From assembly GCA_024278415.1 (NCBI GenBank), contig JAJRTI010000461.1, forward strand, positions 1 through 19,024: a stretch of DNA of 19,024 nt. Reading direction: 5' to 3'. This document shows positions 1 to 5,635 of this stretch, piece by piece. Position 1 is the first letter of the stretch. The number at the start of each line of letters is the position of its first letter. A program made the translations under genes and the position numbers. The notes below the pieces were generated by a model. The model did no database searches. It saw only the letters and a list, made by a program, of their open reading frames with translations, and was not told the origin of the DNA. Source of the DNA: Planctomycetota bacterium (GTDB lineage: Bacteria > Planctomycetota > Brocadiia > JAJRTI01).

Positions 1-502
1 CTTGGCCTGCGCACAGAAGCGTGAGACGCGGTGGTGGTGGGCTCCGCGGCTGTTCAGCCTGTTCCCCACGCTCGCTGTGCGAACCGACCCGGAAACGAAA
101 CCGTACGGCCCGGCGAACGTCGTCAATGGCGTCGCGCGGCCGGAGGCGTGGACGAACATGTGGATGTCGAGTAGCGACGGCCTGCCGCAGTGGCTCGACT
201 TGACGCTGCCCGAGCCGGCGCAGATCGCTGAGGTGCACCTCGCGTTCGACACGAACGTGAGCCGCGCGCCGTTCCAGATGAAGCCCGGCCAGTTCCGTTC
301 GCCCGAATGCGCGAAGGACTACACGGTGCTCGTGGAGACGGCCGCTGGCTGGGAGCCGGTCGTCGAGGCCAAGGACAACTACCAACGCCGGCGCAAGCAC
401 CGCTTCGACTCTGTCACAACGCAGCGCGTGCGCGTGCGGATTGACGCGACCAACGGCGGAGCCGAGGCCCGCGTCTATGAAATGCGGTTGTACGGGCCTT
501 GA
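1..502 (+). CDS. C-terminal part of a discoidin-domain protein, probably an FAD-dependent oxidoreductase (partial)
   Basis: The reading frame enters from the left edge (first full codon at base 2) and ends at TGA 500-502, giving 166 visible residues. From about residue 35 the sequence looks like an F5/8 type C (discoidin-like) beta-sandwich: an N-V-V-N-G start, a W-x-D-L-x-L strand after 'LPQW', and a final strand 'ARVYEMRLYG'. A motif of this kind with a central 'PECAKDY' and 'NYQRRRKHRF' is familiar to me from the C-terminus of large FAD-dependent oxidoreductases of Planctomycetes-like bacteria, so that is the preferred parent protein; a secreted glycan-binding protein is the alternative. 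The first 30 residues, with three consecutive Trp, do not resemble a domain I know. The TTG at base 2 is not taken as a start. No terminator follows directly. Confidence 0.6.
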   Translation, partial: LACAQKRETRWWWAPRLFSLFPTLAVRTDPETKPYGPANVVNGVARPEAWTNMWMSSSDGLPQWLDLTLPEPAQIAEVHLAFDTNVSRAPFQMKPGQFRSPECAKDYTVLVETAAGWEPVVEAKDNYQRRRKHRFDSVTTQRVRVRIDATNGGAEARVYEMRLYGP

Positions 503-670
503 TTCCCGACGCGTGGGTATCAAGACTCCTCAAGTCGTCCGTCGGGCTCAATGCCATTGATTCAGGGCAAAGCGCGGCACGTGGGGGCATGTCGCTCGTT
601 CTGCTGGAGTACCGGGATTCAGCCAACTACGATACTTCAGCCGAGTGCCAAGAGCGGCCTTACCTCGATG

Positions 671-699
671 GCTCCCACCGACCCCGTGTCGGTGGGAGC
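671..699. repeat. Perfect 12-bp hairpin with 5-nt loop
   Basis: GCTCCCACCGAC (671-682) pairs without mismatch with 688-699 around the loop CCCGT. It lies 170 nt downstream of the first gene. No T-run follows, so a classic intrinsic terminator is not supported; a repeat-derived palindrome or a transcript 3' end stabiliser is more likely. Confidence 0.6.
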
Positions 700-760
700 A
701 GGTTTGTGCACTATTGCGCTGCGCTTACACCCACGGCCTCCATGTGAGTCGCTGTTAGGC

Positions 761-796
761 CCTTAGCGGTTTTCGAACGACAACATGTTGTCGATG
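761..796. repeat. 36-bp direct repeat, copy 1 (contains a 16-bp perfect palindrome)
   Basis: This copy matches 959-994 at 35 of 36 positions (only base 10 differs, t versus c). The core CGACAACATGTTGTCG at 778-793 is a perfect 16-bp palindrome, the size of a dimeric repressor operator. The two copies flank the inverted GTAG-hairpin pair. Confidence 0.75.
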
Positions 797-821
797 TGTG
801 CGGCGCGAGGCGACGTGGTTT

Positions 822-895
822 GTAGTAGGGCAATTCATTGCCCGTCGAACGTCCTTGCCCTCACGAGGCAGACGGGCGATGAATCGCCCTACTAC
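822..895. repeat. Inverted pair of GTAG-headed REP-like hairpins, family 2
   Basis: The left unit (822-846, plus strand) reads GTAG-TA then the hairpin GGGCAAT-TC-ATTGCCC (828-843). The right unit (871-895, minus strand) reads GTAG-TA then GGGCGAT-TC-ATCGCCC (889-874). The 25-nt arms differ at two positions, and both belong to one base pair: A-T in one copy, G-C in the other, so the stem is conserved by compensation. A conserved GTAG tetranucleotide 5' of a short hairpin, in inverted pairs, is the hallmark of REP/BIME elements recognised by REP-associated tyrosine transposases (known for enterobacteria and pseudomonads). No such transposase is in this window. Confidence 0.7.
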
Positions 896-924
896 GAGCG
901 GCCCGACGGCGGCGCCGCCGCCCC

Positions 925-950
925 TTTCTCGCAGCGAAGTCTGCGAGAAA
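925..950. repeat. Perfect 10-bp hairpin
   Basis: TTTCTCGCAG (925-934) pairs perfectly with CTGCGAGAAA (941-950) around the 6-nt loop CGAAGT. It sits just before the second copy of the 36-bp direct repeat. On the plus strand the 3' arm ends in AAA, and on the minus strand in AAA as well, so neither orientation has the T-run of an intrinsic terminator. Confidence 0.6.
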
Positions 951-958
951 GCGTAGTG

Positions 959-994
959 CCTTAGCGGCTTTCGAACGACAACATGTTGTCGATG
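959..994. repeat. 36-bp direct repeat, copy 2
   Basis: Second copy of the unit at 761-796, with its perfect palindrome CGACAACATGTTGTCG at 976-991. The start-to-start distance is 198 bp. A degenerate relative may lie at 18297-18341, where a similar 'GTGCCTTA' start and an 'AACAAGATGTTG' stretch occur in the same order. Confidence 0.75.
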
Positions 995-1005
995 CGCTCC
1001 GTTGT

Positions 1006-1145
1006 GGAGTGCGCCGGCTCGACGGCGCTTTGGCGGGCAGCGCGTAGCGCTGCTTTGCATCCGCACACGCGCGAGCCGCTCGCCAGCGACAGGCGAAAAG
1101 CTAAAGCGGCGTTCCCGCACATGCGGGACTCTGCCGGCGCACTCC
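1006..1145. repeat. 13-bp inverted repeat enclosing nested hairpins
   Basis: GGAGTGCGCCGGC (1006-1018) is the exact reverse complement of 1133-1145. Inside the 114-nt interval are smaller perfect hairpins: GCAGCGC-GTA-GCGCTGC (1037-1053) and TCCCGCA-CA-TGCGGGA (1113-1128). A nested architecture such as this could fold as a branched RNA, but no homologous family is recognised. Confidence 0.55.
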
Positions 1146-1172
1146 AAGAGGGCGCGCCGCGCGTGCCGTTTC

Positions 1173-1200
1173 GGTTGCGGGCAAAGCCCGCCTTGTTGCA
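1173..1200. repeat. 28-bp dispersed repeat, copy 1
   Basis: This unit matches 18396-18423 at 26 of 28 positions. Its centre is the hairpin GCGGGC-AAA-GCCCGC, followed by CTTGTTGCA. The far copy has GAA in the loop and CTTGTTCCA. It shows that the two repeat blocks at opposite ends of the window share elements. Confidence 0.65.
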
Positions 1201-1487
1201 TAAGCCCTCGCTCCGCCGACGCAGGGGCGGCGGGGGCGCTATCCTTGTTGCATTCGGCTGAGTAGAGAATCTCGAACGCGTTCGCACGCACGATCGCACG
1301 CAGCCCTGCAGAACATCCCATTGTTTTGGTAGCATGGGTGGGTTCGTATCACCGTCCGTACATGGCGGGCGCGCACATGGACGTGCTCGCCCGCCCCGCG
1401 GTGTTGTTCTCGCCCCGTCCTCAGGGCATAGCCCTGCACGAATGGACCGCCCTGGCTGGGTTTCCCTCACTTGAACGGAGGAACGCC

Positions 1488-1961
1488 ATGAACCGGCGCA
1501 CGCGTTTTGTCGCCATCATCGCGCTCGCTACCCTCGCTCCGCGGGCGCACGCTCAGTTCAACGTCATGAACAAGATTCGCGGCCAAGTGAGGCGCACGGA
1601 GTGTGTGAACAACGTGCGGGAGATCGGCCAACTTATCGCGGCGTACCGCGGCGACCATCAGGGCAAGATGCCCAAGTCGCTCAAGGCCCTCGTCGATGGC
1701 GGGAACAAGCCGATCTTCGTGTGCCCGCAGGACCGCAGTGCGCCGACGAAGAAGGGCTTCAAGTGCAGCTATCTCTATGTGGGGCCGCTGTCCTACAAGA
1801 CCCCGAGCGACACGATCATCGTGTACGATCGCAAGGCGTTCAACCACGGGGTCGAGGGTCGCACTTGCCTCTTCTACGATGGCAGCGTGAAGGCCATGCC
1901 GGAGGCGGACTTCCGGAAGCTCTACAAGAAGCAGAGGGCCGCACGGAAGAAGCGGAAGTAG
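1488..1961 (+). CDS. Secreted pilin-like protein with H-X-DG motif, lacking the prepilin signal
   Basis: The ATG at 1488 is preceded by CGGAGGA (1476-1482) at 5 nt; the longer frame opening at 1326 has no such site. The 157-residue product starts with a basic, hydrophobic signal peptide ending near A-H-A-Q. It then reads like the globular half of Planctomycetes-type pseudopilins (DUF1559 / H-X9-DG group): 'CVNNVREIGQLIAAY', a 'KMPKSLKALVDGG' loop, 'VCPQDRS', and 'NHGVEGRTCLFYDGSVKAM' near the end. The usual G-F-T-L-I-E prepilin helix is absent, so the protein is probably exported by Sec and soluble or periplasmic. The tail (about 15 residues) is strongly basic. Function unknown; the family match is by motif only. 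It converges on era. Confidence 0.7.
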   Translation: MNRRTRFVAIIALATLAPRAHAQFNVMNKIRGQVRRTECVNNVREIGQLIAAYRGDHQGKMPKSLKALVDGGNKPIFVCPQDRSAPTKKGFKCSYLYVGPLSYKTPSDTIIVYDRKAFNHGVEGRTCLFYDGSVKAMPEADFRKLYKKQRAARKKRK

Positions 1962-1970
1962 CCCGCATGC

Positions 1971-2051
1971 TGCCTGTAGTGCGCACGTGAGTGCGCCTCT
2001 CCACGAGGCTAACCCGCCGCCAGAGGTTCACTGACGTGAGCACTACAGGCA
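1971..2051. repeat. Inverted pair of GTAG-headed REP-like hairpins, family 1
   Basis: The arms 1971-2000 and 2022-2051 are complementary at 26 of 30 positions. The left unit has GTAG (1976-1979) followed by GCGCAC-GTGA-GTGCGC (1981-1996). The right unit on the minus strand has GTAG (2046-2043) followed by TCAC-GTCA-GTGA (2039-2028). The 4-nt GTNA loop is the same type as in the pair at 18457-18537. The pair lies 10 nt after a stop codon, between convergent genes, a usual place for REP/BIME elements. Confidence 0.7.
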
Positions 2052-2166
2052 CAGAGGCGCATTGTGCCGCGTACGGCGGACGCGCCACAGAGTCGTGGCC
2101 TGATACAAATTGACACCTGCCCGAGAGTCGTTGGTTCGCGATGTGACTTGCACCATGGCAGACCGA

Positions 2167-2188
2167 ATGGGGGCCATTCATCCCCCAT
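2167..2188. terminator. Possible bidirectional terminator hairpin between convergent genes
   Basis: ATGGGGG (2167-2173) pairs perfectly with CCCCCAT (2182-2188) across an 8-nt loop, 44 nt beyond the era stop and 205 nt beyond the pilin-like gene. The stem is GC-rich but no real T-run follows on either strand, so this is a weak call. Confidence 0.3.
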
Positions 2189-2232
2189 CCGTATTCGTTG
2201 TCTCTCTGAATTCGTTGGAAGCCATCCGCTCC

Positions 2233-3168
2233 CTAGTTCCCGTGCTTCGGCTTCACGTCGTACCCCAGCCGCTGGAGCAAGTGCTCCTTCTTGCGCCAGT
2301 TCTTGGTGACCTTCACCCACAGATCCAGGTAGACTTTCGTCTCCAGCAGTTCCTCGATTTCCGCGCGTGCGGCCTTGCCGATCTGCTTCAGCATTTGCCC
2401 GCGTTGGCCGATGACGATTCCCTTCTGCGAGTCGCGCTCGACGTGGATGACCGCGCGGATGTATGTCGTGCCGTCCTCGCGCTCTCCCATCTCGTCCACG
2501 AGCACGGCTACAGCATAGGGCACCTCCTCGCGGGCGAGATTGAGAATTTGCTCGCGCACGAGTTCCGAGATCTGGAACTTGATGGGCACATCCGTGAGCG
2601 TGCCCTCCGGATAAAGCCAGGGGCCAGGGGGCAGCAGCTCCGCGACGTCGTCCAAGAGCACGTCCACGTTCATTCCCACGGTAGCGGAGATGGGCACGCC
2701 GTGCGCGAAGTCGCCGAGGAGCTTGTACTGCTCGATCACCGTCTCGACCGGCTGATGCGTGAGCGCGTCCATCTTGTTGATCGCCAGCACGATGGGTTTT
2801 CCGAGGCCGGCCAGCATGTCCGCGCAGAGATGGTCGGCGGGCTGGGGGAACTCGGTTGCGTCCACCACGAAGACGACCACATCGGCGCCTCGCGCCGCGT
2901 CGCGCGCTTGGTCCACCATGAACTCGTTGAACGCCTGCTTGGCGTCGTGCACTCCCGGCGAGTCGATAAGAATCATCTGCGCGGAGCCGCGCTCTGCCAC
3001 GCCGAGGATGCGGTTGCGCGTGGTTTGCGGCTTGGGCGTGACGATGGCGAGTTTCTCGCCAACGAGGAAGTTGAGCAGCGTGGACTTGCCCACGTTCGGC
3101 CGGCCGCAGATGGCGACATAGCCGGCGCGGGTCTCGCAGGCTTCTGGTTGTTGTGTTGTGTCGCTCAT
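2233..3168 (-). CDS. era: GTPase Era, 16S rRNA maturation / 30S assembly
   Basis: The 311-residue product has the full Era layout. G1 is GRPNVGKS at residues 22-29, G3 DSPG at 69-72, G4 NKMD at 131-134, and the Era-specific switch region 'PKPQTTRNRI' at 45-54. The C-terminal KH domain has its GxxG loop in 'VIGQRGQMLKQIG'. Era binds GTP, docks on the 3' end of 16S rRNA through the KH domain and assists small-subunit maturation. Length is normal for the family. The ATG at 3168 lies only 8 nt downstream of a -10 box, so the mRNA is predicted to be leaderless or nearly so. Stop is TAG. The gene stands alone, divergent from the J-less DnaJ-like operon. Confidence 0.97.
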   Translation of the reverse strand: MSDTTQQPEACETRAGYVAICGRPNVGKSTLLNFLVGEKLAIVTPKPQTTRNRILGVAERGSAQMILIDSPGVHDAKQAFNEFMVDQARDAARGADVVVFVVDATEFPQPADHLCADMLAGLGKPIVLAINKMDALTHQPVETVIEQYKLLGDFAHGVPISATVGMNVDVLLDDVAELLPPGPWLYPEGTLTDVPIKFQISELVREQILNLAREEVPYAVAVLVDEMGEREDGTTYIRAVIHVERDSQKGIVIGQRGQMLKQIGKAARAEIEELLETKVYLDLWVKVTKNWRKKEHLLQRLGYDVKPKHGN

Positions 3169-3176
3169 GGCGGGGT

Positions 3177-3206
3177 ACGGTAGCAGGAGGGGCGTTGCGC
3201 GGTCAA
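3177..3206 (-). promoter_or_regulatory. Predicted sigma-70-type promoter of era
   Basis: On the minus strand TTGACC (3206-3201), an 18-nt spacer and TACCGT (3182-3177). The era start codon begins at 3168, 8 nt after the -10 box, so transcription would begin at or next to the start codon. Confidence 0.5.
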
Positions 3207-3261
3207 GCCTGGCGCTAAGATGGGAGCCGTAGCCGGAGCGGTTTGCGGCCCTTCAATATCC

Positions 3262-3290
3262 TTGCAGGCCAGCGGAAGCACCGGTATAAT
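3262..3290 (+). promoter_or_regulatory. Near-consensus sigma-70 promoter of the J-less DnaJ-like operon
   Basis: TTGCAG (3262-3267), 17-nt spacer, perfect TATAAT (3285-3290). The predicted transcript start near 3297 coincides with the ATG of a short leader ORF at 3298. Confidence 0.75.
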
Positions 3291-3297
3291 CGCACAC

Positions 3298-3360
3298 ATG
3301 TTGTTCGTAATACCGTGTCTCCTACACATGCAGCCGATAGCCAAGTGTGGTGGCTGGTGA
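3298..3360 (+). CDS. Putative 20-residue leader peptide, leaderless start, TGATG overlap with next gene
   Basis: The ATG lies 7 nt after the TATAAT box. The ORF encodes 20 residues (starts MLFVIPCLLHM, ends AKCGGW) and stops with TGA at 3358-3360, which overlaps the ATG (3360) of the following gene as TGATG. The product is hydrophobic at its N-terminus. The downstream gene has no clear ribosome binding site, which makes translational coupling through this leader plausible. It may also be a chance frame; at this length coding statistics cannot decide. Confidence 0.4.
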   Translation: MLFVIPCLLHMQPIAKCGGW

Positions 3361-3896
3361 TGGAGCAAACCTTGCTCTGCCAAGTCTGTGGCGAACGGAA
3401 CGCTCGCCTGCGAGTGTCAGAGATCGGCCCCGACGGCGTGGCCGAACGGCTGCTGTGTCTCGACTGCGGCGAGTCCCATACGATCCAGCCCATGGAGTGC
3501 CTGGACGCCAAGGACGGCGACCTGCATTTCCGGTTGTTCCTCCTGCCCGAGGAGATGGGCGACGGCTGCACGAGGCGGCTCGAGTTCGACCGCTGGGTGC
3601 AGTGCCCCAAGTGCGAGGGCGAGCCTAAAGGCAAGTCGAGCCGGCGCTGTCGAAGTTGCCGCGGCCGAGGCCGGCTCGTGGAACACGTGACACTGGACAT
3701 CCAAATCCCCCCGGGTATGACCCCTGGCGAGCGGCCCAAGATCCTGCGCTTGCGCGGCTTGGGCGACTTGCGCAAGCGCGGGGATCGGCGCGGCAGCGTG
3801 CTGCTGCACGTGAACCCCGTGCTGGATCTCGCGGTTGGGCCCAATCTCGGCCTCCCGAACGATCGCCAGGCACCAGGATCGACGGACTTAAGATAG
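3360..3896 (+). CDS. J-less DnaJ-like protein with a McsA-type N-terminal zinc finger
   Basis: The 178-residue product has two zinc modules. Residues 7-36 form C7-x2-C10 ... C33-x2-C36, and match the first finger of the McsA encoded at 7528 in spacing and residues (CQ-x-C-x-E ... LC-x-DC). Residues 54-145 match DnaJ C-terminal domain I: 'DLHFRLFLLPEEMGDG', then CPKCEG (82-87) and CRSCRGRGR (97-105), then 'IQIPPGMTPGERPKILRLRG'. Classical DnaJ has four CxxCxGxG repeats; here only two remain. The J domain, Gly/Phe linker and C-terminal domain II are absent, so direct Hsp70 stimulation is not expected. The role is probably substrate or metal binding in protein quality control (inference). Upstream in-frame codons to 3243 lie before the promoter and are excluded; ATG 3360 overlaps the leader stop. 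An HNH gene follows 57 nt later. Confidence 0.75.
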   Translation: MEQTLLCQVCGERNARLRVSEIGPDGVAERLLCLDCGESHTIQPMECLDAKDGDLHFRLFLLPEEMGDGCTRRLEFDRWVQCPKCEGEPKGKSSRRCRSCRGRGRLVEHVTLDIQIPPGMTPGERPKILRLRGLGDLRKRGDRRGSVLLHVNPVLDLAVGPNLGLPNDRQAPGSTDLR

Positions 3897-3953
3897 CCTT
3901 TATTGCGACTTCTCCCCCTAACTTCCTCCCTGTCCTGAACGCAGAGGTTTGTC

Positions 3954-4589
3954 GTGGACCACGTTAGCGCACTCGATTCGAGCGTGCTGGTGCTCAACCG
4001 CTTCTTCACCGCGACCCACGTCGTGTCGGCCCGGCGCGCGTTCGTGCTCCTGGCCCGCGCGGCCGCGGAGGTGATCTCTGTCGACGACGAGGACAAGTAC
4101 CGCGCGTACAATTTCGAGTCGTGGAAGGAAGTGAGCCAGTTCAAGTCGCGCTATGACGAGGCAAGGGCCCGGCATGAGTGGGTGAGGTGCGTGTCGTTCG
4201 AGATCAAAGTGCCCAAGGTGATTCGTCTGCTGTGGTACGACCGGTACCCCGCAAGGACCGTCCGGTTTAACCGGCGCAACATTTTTGCTCGCGACGGGAA
4301 CCGCTGCCAGTACTGCGGGCAGAAGTTCCCCACTCCCGAACTAAGCCTCGATCACGTCGTGCCACGGGCGCAGGGGGGACAGGCGTCCTGGACGAACATC
4401 GTGTGCGCTTGCACCGAGTGCAACAAGAAGAAGGGCGGCCGCACTCCGCGTCAGGCCGGCATGAAGCTCACCCGAAAGCCGGGCAGGCCCAGCCGGAGCC
4501 CTGTGCTCACCCTCAAGCTGCTGTCCGGCAAGTACGAGGCGTGGAAAGACTTCCTCGACGACGCGTACTGGTCCGTGACGCTGAAGTGA
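3954..4589 (+). CDS. HNH endonuclease family protein
   Basis: GTG start at 3954 with AGAGG (3943-3947) upstream; 211 residues. The first 110 residues are the domain often found before the HNH module in these bacteria ('VLVLNRFFTATHVVSARRAFVLL'). The nuclease core is C118-x2-C121, then LDH (H134) and 'PRAQGG', then CACTECNKKKGG, so both zinc-binding pairs and the catalytic His are present. The C-terminal 40 residues are basic and probably bind DNA. Such solitary HNH genes are common; the substrate is unknown and no restriction methyltransferase lies near. Its TGA overlaps the GTG start of the next gene, so translation is likely coupled, and no separate promoter is seen between it and the J-less DnaJ-like gene. 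Confidence 0.85.
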   Translation: MDHVSALDSSVLVLNRFFTATHVVSARRAFVLLARAAAEVISVDDEDKYRAYNFESWKEVSQFKSRYDEARARHEWVRCVSFEIKVPKVIRLLWYDRYPARTVRFNRRNIFARDGNRCQYCGQKFPTPELSLDHVVPRAQGGQASWTNIVCACTECNKKKGGRTPRQAGMKLTRKPGRPSRSPVLTLKLLSGKYEAWKDFLDDAYWSVTLK

Positions 4590-5428
4590 GGCGCGGCGGG
4601 CGATCTTGGCGACCGCGGCGGGCGTGGGGGTTCATACTGGTGGCGCTCGGGTGCAATTCCGGGTTCGCGGATGATGGCACGTACACGTCCGCACACTTCA
4701 CGCTGAAGACCGACGTGGCGTCGCGCAAGGCCGATCAAATGCTAAAGGCCTTGGAGAAGCTCCGCTCTCGGCACTTGTCCGAACTCGCCCTCCAAGGCCG
4801 GGCCATGCCTAAGATGAGCATGCGTGTGGTCGCAGACCGCTCGCGGTTCAACGCCATTGCCGGCAAGTACAGCGCAAAGGCCATCGGCGCGGTGGGCGTG
4901 ACGACGCGCGACGGCATTCTCGCCTACTACGGCTCGCGGCAGCAGTGCCTGGGCGTGCTCATGCACGAGCTGACGCACGCCTATTTTCGCGCGGCAGGAG
5001 TGAAGATTGCCCTGTGGCTGAACGAGGGCCTTGCGTGCTACTACGGCGGCGTGCGTGTGGCAGGGGGGCGGGTCGTGTTCGGCGTGCTGGATCGCAATCG
5101 CCTTGCAGCCGCGCGGCGCGCAATGGCCACGAGGCAGCACCTGCCGCTGGCAGAACTGCTTGAAGCGGGCAAGAGCCAGTTCTACCTCGGCCGCGCGGCA
5201 GACGGTGCAGCGAATCCGCGGGAGCGGGTCGTGTACGGCGAAGCCATGACGCTCGTGCATTTCCTGAAGCGATCCAAAGCGGAGGCGGTGGCCGGGAAGT
5301 TTGGCCGGTTCCTGTCCAAGGCTTATGAGTCGGGGGACACAACCGCCGCATTCGGGGCCATCTATGGAACGGACTACGCCGCGATCGAGCGTCTTTGGAT
5401 GCGGCACGTGGAGGATATGTCGAGGTAG
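4586..5428 (+). CDS. Secreted zinc metallopeptidase-like protein (DUF1570 / gluzincin type)
   Basis: The GTG at 4586 overlaps the HNH stop (GTGA); translation from 4403 would run inside the HNH gene and is excluded. The 280-residue product begins with a basic stretch and a hydrophobic core 'WGFILVALG' followed by CNS, either a Sec signal or a poor lipobox (A-L-G-C). The catalytic motif is H127-E-L-T-H131 with a downstream N-E147-G in 'LWLNEGLACYYGG', the gluzincin arrangement seen in DUF1570 / peptidase MA-like proteins of Planctomycetes. All three zinc ligands and the catalytic Glu are present, so activity is plausible. The substrate is unknown. A loose inverted repeat follows (5451-5458 with 5487-5494). 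Stop is TAG. Confidence 0.8.
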   Translation: MRRGGRSWRPRRAWGFILVALGCNSGFADDGTYTSAHFTLKTDVASRKADQMLKALEKLRSRHLSELALQGRAMPKMSMRVVADRSRFNAIAGKYSAKAIGAVGVTTRDGILAYYGSRQQCLGVLMHELTHAYFRAAGVKIALWLNEGLACYYGGVRVAGGRVVFGVLDRNRLAAARRAMATRQHLPLAELLEAGKSQFYLGRAADGAANPRERVVYGEAMTLVHFLKRSKAEAVAGKFGRFLSKAYESGDTTAAFGAIYGTDYAAIERLWMRHVEDMSR

Positions 5429-5450
5429 CGCACGGCCAGAGCCTCTCCCG

Positions 5451-5494
5451 CCACGCTGCGGGGCAGCGCCGCTGGGCGTTCCGTTTCAGCGTGG
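5451..5494 (+). terminator. Weak terminator-like inverted repeat
   Basis: CCACGCTG (5451-5458) pairs perfectly with CAGCGTGG (5487-5494). The 28-nt loop is long and there is no T-run, so it is only a candidate end for the operon upstream of the queD promoter. Confidence 0.2.
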
Positions 5495-5513
5495 GACGAC
5501 AACTCTCCGTTGC

Positions 5514-5542
5514 TTGACTGCCCGGTCATGCGGGTCTACAAT
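5514..5542 (+). promoter_or_regulatory. Near-consensus sigma-70 promoter of queD
   Basis: TTGACT (5514-5519), 17-nt spacer, TACAAT (5537-5542), each box five of six to consensus. The predicted leader of about 85 nt does not show a recognisable preQ1 riboswitch. Confidence 0.75.
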
Positions 5543-5635
5543 GGCTCTTTCTGGCTCTGTAGTTGCCCTTCTGCCTCAGCGCCTCTTTTTCACTCCTACT
5601 TCCGCCCAACCGGGCGTGCACGGGGTCGCGGACTC

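Larger units (their letters stand above)
503..1487. other. Gene-free block of about 1 kb rich in palindromes and repeats
   Basis: No convincing gene is seen on either strand. The open frames here have low-complexity Arg/Ala-rich translations typical of chance GC-rich frames. Instead the block holds, in order: a perfect 12-bp hairpin (671-699), a 36-bp direct repeat (761-796 and 959-994), an inverted pair of GTAG-headed hairpins (822-895), a 10-bp perfect hairpin (925-950), and a 13-bp inverted repeat (1006-1018 with 1133-1145) enclosing further hairpins. A 28-bp unit (1173-1200) recurs 17 kb away. The last 200 bases before the gene at 1488 hold no clear promoter; a TAGCAT at 1330-1335 is a weak -10 candidate. 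Confidence 0.7.

Noticed and set aside
671..699. Intrinsic terminator of the first gene
   Set aside because: The hairpin is perfect but no T-run follows and it lies 170 nt from the stop codon.
503..1325. CRISPR array in the repeat-rich block
   Set aside because: Only two copies of the 36-bp repeat occur, 198 bp apart, without regular spacers, and no cas gene is present.
2110..2115. Perfect TTGACA box in the convergent intergenic region
   Set aside because: No -10 box is found 16-18 nt downstream and no gene follows in that direction.
2110..3183. Plus-strand open frame of 357 codons opposite era
   Set aside because: Composition typical of an antisense shadow; era on the other strand is complete and unmistakable.
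3810..3940. Frameshift at the end of the J-less DnaJ-like gene hiding C-terminal domain II
   Set aside because: None of the three forward frames beyond 3810 shows DnaJ-like sequence; the protein seems to end naturally.
5543..5635. preQ1 riboswitch upstream of queD
   Set aside because: No compact hairpin followed by an A-rich pseudoknot strand is visible in the leader.
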